Source: Talpa occidentalis (Eukaryota; Chordata; Mammalia; Eulipotyphla; Talpidae). Taken from it: 64,000 nt of DNA. Location of the stretch: NCBI RefSeq assembly GCF_014898055.3, contig NW_023601212.1:56346329-56410328 (forward strand). Direction: 5' to 3'. The position numbers were made by a program, and so were the translations under genes. The first letter of the stretch is position 1, and each line of letters opens with the position of its first letter. The notes beneath the pieces were generated by a model that did not search any database, was not told where the DNA came from, and worked only from the letters and a program-made list of their open reading frames with translations. Shown here one piece after another: positions 47,872-59,671 of the stretch.

Positions 47872-50054
47872 TGGAACAATATACAAACATACATATGTGT
47901 GTCAATATATTTAAAGCCAATACCACATCCTAAGTATTGAACTCAAGCTTAGGAGCTCAGAAATTTCAAAAATATTAATACTCATTTGTAAAAGTCAATT
48001 AACAGTATTTGAGGAAATTAAAACACTTAAGTAACATGAAAATGTGTTGGGATATACTGAGTATACATTTATTGATTTTCTTCTGGAGCACACAAAGTTT
48101 TAGGCTTGGTGAATGATTCATTTACATATTAACACAATGGGTGCTTATGTAAGATATGTAACAATGAGTGATTCCCTAAAAATAATCAAAGTAAGGGCAT
48201 TTTGTATCAGGTCACTCACTGAGTCACATCCAATTCATACTAAGCGAAAAATGAAACAACTTCCTAATTTGTTACAGGTTGTAACACAAAGACACAAAGA
48301 CAAAAAATCTATTCATCTTTTGCCTTAATTCAGGAAACATAGGCAATATTATTTACTATAACCAGATATGATTTATACCCCATCAACTCATATGCAGATC
48401 ATGAAAAATTCTTACCAGATTCTCATTGTCACATTTCTAGAGTTATATGGCATTCGAAGCAATTATAATTAATTCCCTTTTTCCTCTGCTTGCTGAAATA
48501 TTCATTAGCCTTTAGAAATTTTCCAGCACATCCCTACCATGAGCTATATATACTAGCTTAATGATAAGCAATAATGTTGATGCTATTTATTTTGTTAGCT
48601 GTATATTCTAGATAGGTCCTGATGATACTATTAAAATTAAAAAACTATCTGATGGGGGGGCGAACACTTTATTATGACAACTATATTTCCCCTCTAGGGG
48701 AACAGGACATCTGTGCCTATATCTCCAGACCTGTTGTACTGATGAGCATAGAACTCCAGTACAAGCACTGCCAGAAACCAGTATCTTAAGTTTCTCCCAA
48801 ATAGTGTCCTACAATTACCATCCATTCATGGTAAAGTAGTTAATTTTAATGTTCTCATTGTTTACCAGAAAGCACAGACAGTGAGGCTGACTTAGCCGCT
48901 CCTGTTTCCTTTTGCTAGGCTGCTGAGCTTTTTCAGCCAATTGACTTTGCTTTTAGGCTATAAATATCTGAAAAATGTTCTGCATTTGATGCTCTTGGAT
49001 TCTGCATCCATATTTAGCTGTTTGTGGCATGCCTTTGTTTAAGCTAGTCTACCACTCATACAATCAGTCAGGTTGAGAGCTGGATGGTCAAAGCATGGAT
49101 GGATCTATATTCAACAGACATGGACTTACTACCAACAAGGTACCAATCTGCTAAACACTCTGACAATGAAGGGGGTGGCAAGATAGGACTACAAAGATAA
49201 ACAAGTCAGACTCCCTGTTGTCAAAAACTTTATAGTCTTAACAGAGCTTGGGCACAACTTATTATAATACTAAAAAAAAAAGGGAACGATTTTACAACTA
49301 AAATAAAATGAAAGATAAGACAGCATATATTCACTTATCTATATCTCAAAGGTATGCATTCGCTTATGTTCTAAATATAAAGCCACCTATTATAAAGCTC
49401 TGAACACATTCCAAAAAGTTTTCCAATCATGGCAATATACAAAACTTTGAATAAATGAGGTATCAATCAAAGGGTCAGACCAGTCAATAACAAACTCAAA
49501 ACAATGCCCAGTCTTCAAACTTTGTGAAGCAAACTGAAAAAATAATGTTTCTAAAAGCTTCTGTTATAATAGTCTTTTCTTGGGGGGGGGGGCTTTTGTT
49601 TGCTTGTATTATGATTTCAAGCAGACATGTATTGCTATGTGAACCATAGCCAGAGCCAGCAGCACTTAACAAATTTCCTCATTTTGCACCCTCTTTAAAA
49701 TTCACATGGCTATTTTAAGTTAGGTCTCTGAGCTGAATGAGCTAGACCTGAGCAAGATCCCCAATCCTACCTTCCTATCTTGTGAAAACATTCCAAACAA
49801 ATATACATGTGCCCTCCACATTCCTTCTTTCAAAACCTGGTTCACTGACCTTTTGATAAGTGCTCCCCAGAACCCCTGACAGTCATGATTTAAATGTATT
49901 ATGGGTTTGCTCAATGCCTGACCCCGAGAGTCAGGTTGGAATTGGTAGGGCAAACTGTAGGTAAAATAATGAGGCAGGCCATGGAACCAGACAACTCAAA
50001 AGCTACAATGGACCATAGATACCAATTACTCCAGATTCCACATGTCTTGAAGGA
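47872..50054. other. Unique intronic sequence
   Basis: No repeat family or gene recognised. An 11-G run at 49582-49592 is the only unusual composition. The stretch 48840-49080 has more balanced base composition than its surroundings and could be worth a conservation check. Confidence 0.45.
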
Positions 50055-50170
50055 ACTTAGACCTAGGGAGTTTAAAATTACTTGGCCAAAGTTGGACAAC
50101 AAATCTGTGGCAAAGCCTAAATAAAAACCAAGGTTCTCAATCTCCAGTTGTATACTCTGGTCTAGCTTCC
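50055..50170 (-). repeat. MIR-type SINE remnant, minus
   Basis: 'gaacttagacctagggagtttaaaattacttggccaaagttggacaac' and 'gcaaagcctaaataaaaaccaaggttctc' fit the reversed MIR ('aactgaggcccagagaggttaagtgacttgcccaaggtcacac'). Confidence 0.6.
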
Positions 50171-51149
50171 CGTTTCTGGATTTCTTTAAAAAAAAACATT
50201 AGACTATAGTCATCAAAGTCTCTTTAAGTTTTATAGAACCTAGATGTTTCCCAAAAAAAATCAGTATTTTGAACACATAAAACAAACAAAAAACCCAAAA
50301 TGAATTAGTGTGCTCCAAATTGATTTTCTACATTCTCTTATTTTTACTCCTTAGCTTTTTGGTCATACAGTAAGCAACTTAAAAATGAGCCAAGGACATA
50401 GAAAAGTCAAGAGCCACTCAGACAGTTTTGGAATATTTACATCAAACTCAAGACCACATAATAGTATTCAGAGTGGGCTGCCTTCTAGGAAGGAGAGCAG
50501 AGGTAATAAACAGTAAATAAAAACAACTTCTGGGTAATGGATGGGGGAGGGAACAGTTACAAAGCAGTAGAAATTCTACAACTTGGCACTGAAATGCAGA
50601 CTGGTGTGGATGTAAGAGAAAGAAAATATAATTACATATGTAAGGATATATCTAGGAGGGGACTACAAAAACAAGCACATATTTATATGGATTACATGGA
50701 AAAATGATAGCTAACACTAGGTATAGAAAAACCAGACAGAATATCTTTGGTCCCTGAAATATGAATTATCATATATAAATATTCTTAAAGTAACATAGCC
50801 TATCTCTAATCTCACATAAAAAATAATGTGCCTAATAAGTGTGTAAGGATGGAAAAGTAGATAGAATGGGAAATTGTTACCACAATATTCTCTAACTCAA
50901 GCTGATTTTCAAATTCTCTTCAACCGCTGCTATAAACTGTTAGCTGAGTGGGATTAGCAGGTGGATGGAAAACAAGGCAGTGAAGTTTTTAATCTGTTGT
51001 AAATGAACTGGATGACATTGCATCATCTCCCACTTCTCTAATTCAAGAAACACTTATAAACACACAGTAAAATTACAAAGTGGTGTCTAAATAAATACTT
51101 AAGAACTGATCATAAGAAAAACTGCTGAATTTTTAGAATTGTAGGGGCC
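50171..51149. other. Unique intronic sequence
   Basis: No gene or repeat assigned. Confidence 0.45.
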
Positions 51150-51290
51150 ATTAAGAGATTAATCCAATCCACTAATTTTACAGATGAGGAATGATCTGAT
51201 CTGCCCCAAATCTCACAGCCGCTTAGTGGCAGAACTGAACAAACCCCCAAAGCTCTTAACTTCTAGTTCCCGTGATCTTTCTGATAGTTA
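51150..51290 (-). repeat. MIR-type SINE remnant, minus
   Basis: 'ccactaattttacagatgaggaatgatctg' and 'aatctcacagccgcttagtggcagaactg' match the reversed MIR core. Confidence 0.75.
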
Positions 51291-52349
51291 AGTACAAGTA
51301 CGTTAAGTCCTAAAATCTACTGAACTATCAGGAGAGACAACTTCTAAGTCTTGATACTCTTGAATGGTAAATGTATCACTTGTTCTGAAGGATGAAGAAA
51401 AATAACAAAACGTACCTTATCACTACAGGCTTAGATGCACATGACTGTAGGAAAATGTCTTAACACTATGTTTGATGTCAGGTGCTTCAAATTTGCCATC
51501 TAATACTCAGCCACAGTGCTAATGTCTTTTGTATTCATTTGAGCTAACTGATAATATCTTGGACGTTTCAATATTTTGGAAAGCCACAGCTCAGTCCTAA
51601 AAGTCAGGCTATAAATCCTTGGGCTATGAGTTTTCAAAACCAGTATGGTTTTAAAGCTGCCAGAAGGCTCACCCTAATAGATTCTCATCATTCAGTTTTA
51701 ATTAAAGAGGTGGTTACTAGGAACGCAGAAAGGGAAAGTTTTAGTGTATTCATCACTTTTAACTTGCTGAGTAGCAACCCACTTTACTAAGAGAACTAGA
51801 AACAACAGTGCAATATGAAACAATCCACAATCCCTTGGACTAAGTGGTTGTCTTTAAAGAGTGAGCTTCAGAAAGAGGTTATTATAGCTTAGTCTGTTTC
51901 CACCAAATACTTACCTCTGGTTTTTCATTTTACTTTCTTACTATTTCATCCTCTGCTGGGATTTTTCGAAATTGGTTTCTAGCCTTGCCTCACTCCAGAG
52001 AAAGAAATGAAACCCCACTGACTTGATTTCAGGGTGTGTTCCATCCTACCTTCTTGATGATCGATTGACAGTTTCCTTGAAGTAATCACCTAAGAATCAA
52101 GCCTGCAGAGCCCAACTCCACCTTCAACTTACTACAGATGACTGAAAAGGTCCAAAGACTACACTGAGTCACATCTTGCTATACAAGTGCTGGTCTGGAC
52201 AAACTTATCAGAAATGCATCCCAGAACAAAAAAAAAAAAAAAAAAAAAAGGATGTAGGAAAAATGGACCCAGGAACGATCGGGACTGCAAATAGGACTCC
52301 GACTAGGGCATGAATTTCAGCCTGAGCAAAGGTAAGAAAAACCAGCCTC
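51291..52349. other. Promoter-proximal part of RASAL2 intron 1
   Basis: Unique sequence with no repeat recognised except a 22-A run at 52228-52249. No open frame of interest. Confidence 0.5.
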
Positions 52350-53480
52350 TCAGACGGCCTGGGGTCCTTACCGTACACCCGGACCCAGCTCTGCTGCTGG
52401 CACACGGACTCCAGCAGGATCCGATCCAACATGCCACCGGCCACGGCCCCACTGACTGGGACGACGGCGTCCAGCTCCTCGGGGGGCAGCGGCGAGTCGG
52501 CCTCCAGTCCCGGGAACATCTCCGGCCAGGACAGCGCCTCCGCGGCTCCTCCGGACGACGGGGAGCGCTCCATGGTGCCCCCGAGGGACCCGGCGGCGGG
52601 GCGGCGGGGCGGGGGCGCGGCTCCGCGCCTCGCCTTGCCTTGCCCGCGGGAGAGGGCGGAGGAGGGCGCCGCGGCGGGGGCTCGGATCCCAGCACCCCGC
52701 GAGCGGACGCCGCTCACCTCCCCCCGGTCGCCCACTCCCCGCGGCCGGGGCGCCGCAGCCCACCTGCAGCCGGCGGGCGGGACCCAGGCCGGGAGGTGGA
52801 TCCAGCGTGGCCCCGCCGGGGGCGGCTCCGGGCTCAGGTGTGGGTCCCTCCCGGGAGGGGACGTGCAAGGACCCGGGAGGGGCGGCGACTCGCCCTCCTG
52901 CCCCCTCGCAGCCGCCCGCCTCAGCCCCCGCGGGCGTCCCTCGCGGCCGGACCCGGCTCGGGCTGGGGAGGGACCCGGCTGGGCAGGGCTGGGCTGGGGG
53001 CGTCGCCGCCTGGGGCCGCCCCCTCTGACCGGCTCCCGCCGCCTCAGGCGCTCCGAGGGTCCGCTCCTTCTGACTGGAGCGACCGGTGGCCCCGGGTTCT
53101 CGCCCGCCTGAGCGCGGCCCCCACCCCAGGAATGAGCCGGCCCGCCCCCCTAACTCTCAGGCCACGGCTCCCGCCGCGGCTCCGGCTCCGGCTCCGCCGC
53201 GGATCCCACAAGCCCGGCAGCCGCGGCGGTGGCGGCGGCAGGCGGCATCCCAGGGTGATAGGCTGGAGCAATCGAAGGCCGAGAGCCCGGCCGCGTGTGC
53301 AATCCTGTAGCGAAGCGGAGGAGGAACTGCCGCCCAAGGCAGGAGAAATCACACGCCGAGTTATTCATCCGACTAGCCCCGCCTGCTTTGCAAATAGCCT
53401 CTCCCGAGCGGGGTGCGGAGCGAGCTCCCCGGCTCCCGAGCTGCGGCTGGAACTACAGAGGGCGTGGGAGGCGGGGAGGA
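52350..53480. promoter_or_regulatory. RASAL2: CpG island promoter of RASAL2
   Basis: GC content jumps here from roughly a third to well above 60 percent, with abundant CpG, across about 1.1 kb that includes the first coding exon. GC boxes readable on the minus strand include those at 53141-53150 and 53016-53023; another (GGGGCGGGGG on the plus strand) is at 52606-52615. No TATA box is evident, so dispersed transcription start is expected. Exact start sites cannot be set from sequence. Most of the island lies 5' of the ATG at 52573 and should hold the core promoter and 5' UTR. Confidence 0.88.
52372..52573 (-). CDS. RASAL2: RASAL2 first coding exon (long isoform N terminus)
   Basis: Encodes the first 67 residues of RASAL2, a Ras GTPase-activating protein of the SynGAP family that speeds GTP hydrolysis on Ras at membranes. 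The reading frame contains AEALSWPEMFPGLE, PLPPEELDAVVPVSG and MLDRILLESVCQQQSW, which match my memory of the long RASAL2 isoform, followed by WVRVY leading into the PH domain. The ATG at 52573 has a strong Kozak context (GCACCATGG: A at -3, G at +4). The exon ends at 52372 with donor TACG|GTAAGG, leaving one base (G) of the next codon, which fits the Asp that follows VRVY in RASAL2. PH, C2 and RasGAP domains must lie in later exons, outside the window. The frame stays open further 5' but has no ATG there, so 52573 is taken as the start. The acidic/proline-rich leader is probably disordered. Confidence 0.92.
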
Positions 53481-54199
53481 AAAGGGGTGCGGGAAATTTG
53501 AAAAGAAAGGAAAAGCGCTTCCCTTTCCCTTCTTCCCACCCTTTTCCTTTTATGTATTTATATGTGTGTGTGTATATGTATGTATTTGAACCAACATTTC
53601 TTTCTTACTAGATGAAAAGATTGGAGGAGCTGCTTTCTTTTACCGTCACCCTAGGGGAAATGCCTCCTTCCTTCCCGGAGAGAATTGGCAGCGGGTCTGG
53701 GATTGTGGGATACGTGTGGGATCCACGCTCTGCGCCCTGAGCGCGCTCAAGCTGGACTTCTCATCGGCTTAGAATAGCCTGGCTGAGAAGTGTGGTGTGG
53801 ATGGATGGATGGACGGGGCTTGCAAGCACAGAAATGCTCAAAAGCCTAATGTTAACCAAACATGTTTCTGGGATGGGTTTGTTTTTTGGTGTTTTTTTTT
53901 TTTCTTTTTCTTTTTTTCTCTTTGATCTTTGCGCAATGTGTCTCTCCCCCCAGCCCATGATGTCACTTGAGTTTTATTTTTAGTCTATATTTGTAGACTC
54001 TGTCTTCCTCCTTGACCTTGGGTTTAACTTTTATGCTCACTAAGACGGGATTCACCCGTTTTAGGTTTAAGAGGTTGTTAGCCAAGTAATAATGACATTT
54101 TTCTAATTGAAAAGTAACAGCTTCAACAGTGCCTTGCATATGGTTAAGTCTCCAACAATGCTGGCGAAAACATGGCTGCTTAAAATGGAACAGTAATTC
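53481..54199. other. Upstream flank of RASAL2 promoter
   Basis: Leaves the CpG island. Contains a TG/TA-rich patch at about 53550-53590, GGAT repeats at about 53798-53815, and T-rich runs at 53880-53925. ATTGG on the plus strand at about 53685 reads CCAAT toward RASAL2 but is over 1 kb from the ATG. No repeat family recognised. Confidence 0.5.
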
Positions 54200-54445
54200 C
54201 ACAAGTACATGTTGCTTCTATTATTTTTTTACATCTTTTTGGGGGTTTTTTTGGTTGTTTTTTTTTCTTTTTGCTTTATTACTACATTTAATAATTTTTT
54301 ACTGAAGTAACACTGCATTACAATAATCTGTGTTTCAGGTGTGCACAATTATAAATCAACATTTATGTATACTGCAACAAAAAGCATGCTACAGTGAAAT
54401 TCCAGTTCTATCCTTCAGCTTACAGTTGGCCCAGTTTATCCACTC
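54200..54445 (-). repeat. L1 3' UTR, minus orientation
   Basis: 'ttttttactgaagtaacactgcattac', 'tgtttcaggtgtgcacaattataaatcaac', 'gtatactgcaacaaaaagc', 'cttacagttggcccagtttatcc' is the reverse of an L1 3' end, as also seen at 2250-2450. Confidence 0.7.
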
Positions 54446-56779
54446 ACACCCCTCCTTTCTTCTTAGGGTTTTATTTGGTGTTTTTCCTCCATTTCTCCAT
54501 ACTTTGCACAAAAAGACTGATCTCCAGGGGCACATTTTTGTGATATCCTGCTATGTTTCTTGGCTCTCTCAAGAGCTACACAAACACACTTTGTAATTTT
54601 CTCCAAACATTTAGAATAATAGTATTTAGAGATAATCTCATCCAGCCTGTTTAACAGGTGAGAAAACTGAAGAACAGTGAGGTTACCTGTACACCAGTAC
54701 AAATAGGTTTGCAGTATCTCACTGGTATTGGTTACTTGAACTTTGTTACCTGAAGAAACTTTTGTTATTAAGCTTGTTGGTGTATGACTCAGTGATGTAC
54801 TGGAGTGATCCCTTCTAATATCTAGAACCATGATTTCTTACTATCTGACTCTATAGGCAGACTCCTAAGTCTAAATCCTCGTATTTTCGAGTGCTTAAGT
54901 GGATAAGGGAAGGTGCTAAAGTCAGAAGATGACAGGTTCAGCAATGAACTGAGCTAAAATATTTTTATTTAGTCTGCATTACTGTGGTAGTCCTGGTAAC
55001 ATAAATCTATGAAAAATGGATATCAGATGTACAAATTTGAGTATCTCTTTATTAGTCAATATATTAAAGAATTTATTTACCCTAGCAATTACTTTCAAAC
55101 AGCATTAGCAGTGGTATGTGTAACACTCCCAGATTGTTGTTTTTGCAAACTTGCTCTTTTTGTGATGTCATCCATTTTCAAGCAGAAGAAAGAGGTTGTC
55201 AACCCCTGCTAATCCTACTGTCTTCATCCAGACCCTCCAAATCCTTATCCCTATTCTACCTTGCCATCCTGACCCCGGAATAGCTTCAATAGGTATCTAG
55301 TTGCCTAAGAAATAGTATGGCTGGAATTTACCTAATGTTCATAACTTTAAAAGAGAATACTTTCAGAATCTAAACAGGAATTCAATAAACTAAATTGAAC
55401 CACTATTTATAAATTCTCTAAAAACAAAGCAAAGAATTCTTTCAAGAAATCTACCTAGAGTAACATCACTAATGTTAAAACCCCTGTCTACTAATTTTTA
55501 AATTCTTTAATGGATCTATAGCCCTTAAGGACTTGGGGGGAGAGAGGTAGTAATGTTCTTCTTTCAGTTGTGGAGCCAAAAGTAAATGTTTCTTCGTGGT
55601 TGTAAATTACTATCATTGATGAAAAACAAAACAAACAAATAAAAGTGACAAAACAATTTGTTTTGCTGGGAGGCAGTTGACCCTGCTTGGATTTATACCA
55701 AAGATATCTCCCTGGTATAATTCCAGATCTTAATGTGAAGATAAATCCTCGGGTGATGAAGTCTTTGTTTACATTGCAGTTTGCAAACAGACCTTTGTGT
55801 GTGAACTATAATAAGGCTAAAGTTTCATTTCCCTGCCTGCCCTCTCCCCCACTCTAGAGCTTGGATGCTAAGCTCTCAGAGGTGATGTGCATATTTATTG
55901 TCCTTCAAACTCATAACTCCAAAGAATCTAACCTGGATCCAGGATGAGTAACAACTAAACTCTGGGGAACAGTGAAAAAGAAAAAGCAATTAAGTCCTCC
56001 CAAATAATAGTCTGAAAAACAAAGCAATCTAAGATTTAAAAAAAGAAAAGAAAAAAAAAGGAGAACTTAAGATTCTGATTACACATTTCCAACATTAAGG
56101 AGAAATAAGGATTTGGAATTTTGGCTGCCATAACCAGAGGGTAATGTATTTGTCTAATTTTCTCCTCTATTCACCCTGCCAGAAACATAAATACACACAC
56201 AAACACACTCACAGTTGTAAAAGTTTCCCTGTTCACAAAGGTTTATAGCTACTTTCTTATAACCAGTTCCTTCTAGGCTCTTTAGAAACCACCTCAAAGC
56301 AGTTAATCCCCCAAAGCTGTCATGCAACTTTTAAATGGAGTTTCCGCCATTGTCTCTTTCAATATTCCCTCCCCTTGGACACAGTGGTACAGCACTGTCC
56401 TGATGATGTTCTATAACACTGACTGTGCCCATTTCATCATAAGAATTTGCCACTTGTTTGGCACTTCCTTTGCCAAGGAAGACTTGTCTTCCTTCTGCCT
56501 CATTCTCCAATTTGCAGGTCATCTATTTATTCCTACTCCAACTCTCACCTGGATAATGTTGACTTTGAGATGCTCATCTCCAGCCCACCCACAGCGCTGA
56601 GGTCCAGTCAGGAGTTTAAATGGCCAACACCTCAGCAAAGATATGTACACTTCATGTACTTCAGACTCAATGCATTGAAAGGAACCTATGTCCCCTTCCC
56701 TCCTGCCCAAACACCCTTCCCTTTCTGAATTTCTTTTTTATGTTACTTGAAGTAGATGTTTCTATCACAGATTTATAAA
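54446..56779. other. Upstream flank, mostly unique sequence; MIR-like remnant
   Basis: 54610-54690 ('gataatctcatccagcctgtttaacaggtgagaaaactgaag') resembles a reversed MIR core. The rest, about 2 kb, shows no repeat or gene I recognise. Confidence 0.45.
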
Positions 56780-57250
56780 CTTGGGGTGATCTTAAATCTT
56801 CTCCTCCACCCTTGCTTGCATAAATGCAGATCCTGTTTTGCATTCCCACTGACACCATCCTAGCTCAGATCTGGTTTGCTTTCACCAGCATTATTGCATT
56901 AGATTTTTAGCTGTCCTCCTTGCCCTGAGGCCTTTCCGCCTCCAGTTCATCCTACACTCTGCTGTAGGTGAATTATTCTAAAGCACAGTTCAGACTAGGT
57001 CATATCCAAGCCAAAAAAAAAAAAAAATCACAAAACAACTCCCTGCTGCCTACTAAGTTAAAACACTTGCTCTATGGAGATTAAAAGGGCCTCCCAAATG
57101 TGGTCCTACCAGTCTCACTGCCCATGCTCAGCCAACCCCAAATGACTCTCTTCCCCCAATACAGCCAACACTTTGTTGCCCTTGTCTCTGCTTATTTCTC
57201 TCATCAAGAATGTTCTTTCTTCCATCTCTGCTTGCTGAAACCCCACTATC
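56780..57250 (+). repeat. L2-type LINE fragment, plus
   Basis: 'attattgcattagatttttagctgtcc', 'gtgaattattctaaagcacagttcagactaggtcatatcc', 'aacaactccctgctgcctac', 'cccatgctcagccaacccc', 'caagaatgttctttcttcc' follow the order of L2 3' sequence. Confidence 0.65.
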
Positions 57251-58924
57251 ATTCAAGCCCCTGTTTGGTTTGATTGGTTTAAAGCTGTAAAAGACACTAA
57301 AAAATTGGTTTAATAAACCTAGACATGCATTCCCATTCTTTCCCTTGCCCCTTCCTCATTTTAACAATAAACATACTCAGAACTGGGAAAATGACATGGT
57401 TTGTCCAATATCACACAACTAGTGACAGAGGAAGGATTAGAATTCAGAACTCCTGAATGGCAATTCATCAGCAGATTGTTTCCTTCCTGCCCTTTTCTGT
57501 ACTTCTCAAAATTGATGTTTTTCATCGTAATAGAGTTTTCCTCAGTAAAGTGATTTTATTCTTTTATATATTATTTAAGTTTAAAGCATTTGTGCCACAT
57601 TCTTGGCCCCACATACAATTTTAGCAAAATTATACTTTAAAAAAAAAAACAAAACCAAGGGACCAAACAGAGACATCAGAGAAACATCTGGTCTGATTCA
57701 TCAGGGTAGCAGCAACATTTCTATTTATACATGAGCACAACCCTATCTTTGTAGCTCTCAGCTGTTCCTCATTGCTCAGTATGTTCCCCTTTTCAACCTT
57801 GTCTGTCCCTTATCAAGAGAGCATCCTGCATCCTGAGTCTTAAGCAGAATCTAATGGAATAAAAAAAAAATCCCTACTTGGTAGAAGGGTCTGTGTTTAC
57901 ACGAAACTATTTCTCTATTTTCTCCGTTTCTTTGTTCAAGAGCACAGGACAGCAAGCCTCAAGTGGTTGGGTGGCTGCCATTCATTCCACTGCATTCTGA
58001 GTAGAAAGAAGTTGGATGAAAACCAGAGCTGTGGCATGAGTCAAATTTGGAAGCAGGTCAGGTAGAAAGAAAGTGAATATTCTAATGGGGAAACTGAGGT
58101 TGCTGTAGAGAACTTAAGAAGCTTCTGACTCTACTTACAGCAATATTTGTTAGTGATTAGAAATTAGAAGGTGTTTGATGTTAGGCATTCACTAGTCCCA
58201 AAAAAGATTTAGGAATCTTCTTGTGAATATTGTTTGTGAAAGATGTTTGATACCTGGCTTGTGTGCCCTAGGAGAAAGTCACTATTTGTACCAAGCAAAG
58301 ACATATTGCTTGGGAAAGCAGGAAAACAAACCAGAGACACACAGACCTCTCTACCAGTTATTTCTTCCTGGCAAAAGCACCTCTAAAATAATGACCTCAC
58401 CTCAGCATTCAATTGCAGGAATGCAAAAGGAATAAAAACACTCAGATGGAATCACAAGGGCCCCTGACATCAGGGTCTAATTAAAACCTTTAGAGGCTCT
58501 AAACCCTGAAAATAATAAGGTGCCCCACCTCAACCATGTCATTTTTAAAAATTAGCAAAGTGTTAGAAAGAAAAACAAAATTCTGGTGTTTTTGTTTTTG
58601 TTTTTATTTTTTTAGTGATGATCACTTGTTTTAGAAATGGCAAATATCAGACTCTTAAAATTTTGTGTGTGCTTTTATGTGGTTCTGCTTTTGCCAGTAC
58701 CTAAACACCTGATCTTTTGAGTCCTCCACCTCTGCCTGGGGTACATTGCCCCAACCATCTATTAACCAACACAATTAATTTCTGCCTTATTCTAGTAACT
58801 ATAGAAACACCAATTTACTTCACCCTAGCCAAATAAAATCATCATTTTCTTAGCCTTGGGGTTCTTATGAGTCCTCAAAACATGCAAGAAAAAAAAATCA
58901 AAGCTAAATGATTTTAAAGGACAG
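57251..58924. other. Upstream flank; MIR-like remnant at 57365-57470
   Basis: 'cagaactgggaaaatgacatggtttgtccaatatcacacaactagtgac' fits the reversed MIR core. The rest is unassigned. The plus-strand frame at 58223-58435 (70 residues) has no recognisable features. Confidence 0.45.
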
Positions 58925-59162
58925 ATCTTTTTTTTTAAAGAGTTATTTATGCATACAAGAACTGGGGTACAGGCCAGAGGTGTGGGGGGATGAGAGGATT
59001 CACCAGAGATAGAATGGGAAACAGAACAGGTGGATCTACTGAAATGCACTGATGAGGGGTGCAGCAGGCAAAGCAGGAAAGTGTGCTGCCCCATGAAGGT
59101 CAGTTCCCTGGTGGATAGCTTCATAATGCTGCACCTTAACCCCTTGCACCACCAGGGATACC
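58925..59162 (-). mobile_element. T+ SINE, type B, minus, internally deleted
   Basis: Has both ends of the family ('tttttttaaagagttattta' and 'ttgcaccaccagggataccc') but is about 30 bases shorter than usual: the B-box portion between 'cagttccctgg' and 'tagcttcataatg' is missing, so the RNA polymerase III promoter is broken. The flanks (GGACAGATCT / AGACAGACTT) are a poor duplication. Confidence 0.87.
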
Positions 59163-59393
59163 CAGAGACAGACTTTTCAAACGATACTATTGTCCTCATA
59201 TTACCCTGAGAGCAATATTATCATAATCAGTCAACATAAAGAGGCTACACTGGCTTATTTTCATTTTGCCTTTGGTGTCATAAAGGTATCAACATATCAT
59301 TTATAATAACTGGAACTTATTTACAAATCTTGTGCGCAAAGATATAAACAATCTGGAATATATGCATAGTAAGTTGTCACCTAAATATGCTTG
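59163..59393. other. Unique sequence between two SINEs
   Basis: No feature assigned. Confidence 0.45.
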
Positions 59394-59671
59394 AGGGTCC
59401 TCCCTGGTGGCGCAAGGGGTTAAGCACAGCATTATGAAGTTAACCACAGCCTCTGCAGCACAGGTTCGATCCCTGGCCAGCCAGGGAGCTACCCACATGG
59501 CTCAGCAGACCTCTCCTGTCTCGCCTGCCTCTCCCCTTGGCAGTGCATTTCAGTCAGTCTGCCTGTTCTGCTCCTCACTCTGTCTCTGGTGAATCCTTTC
59601 ACACACACCCCACACACCTCTGGTCTGTACCCCAGTACTTGTTTGCATAAATAAATAAATCTTTAAAAAAA
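59394..59671 (+). mobile_element. tRNA-derived T+ SINE, type B, plus
   Basis: Head 'gggtcctccctggtggcgcaagg', B box GGTTCGATCCC intact, tail 'cctctggtctgtaccccagtac', AAATAAATAAATCTTT. No clear target duplication. It forms an inverted pair with the copy at 58925-59162. Confidence 0.92.

Noticed and set aside
52228..52249. 22-A run near exon 1 as the tail of a processed gene copy
   Set aside because: No coding similarity or target duplication next to it. The adjacent 52250-52371 is intron sequence running to the exon 1 donor.
52574..52735. 54-residue N-terminal extension of the RASAL2 frame
   Set aside because: The frame is open upstream of 52573 but its first codon is GTG, with no in-frame ATG. 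The Kozak ATG at 52573 also fits the remembered RASAL2 N terminus.
52368..52868. Minus-strand frame of 166 residues overlapping RASAL2 exon 1 in another frame
   Set aside because: It starts at a TTG rather than ATG, is low-complexity P/R/G/A, and the overlapping frame with a real protein match explains the region.
52310..53611. A 433-residue open frame on the plus strand through the CpG island
   Set aside because: It is antisense to the RASAL2 exon, its composition (P, R, G, A) is simply that of GC-rich DNA with few stops, and it shows no domain. Long spurious frames are expected in CpG islands.
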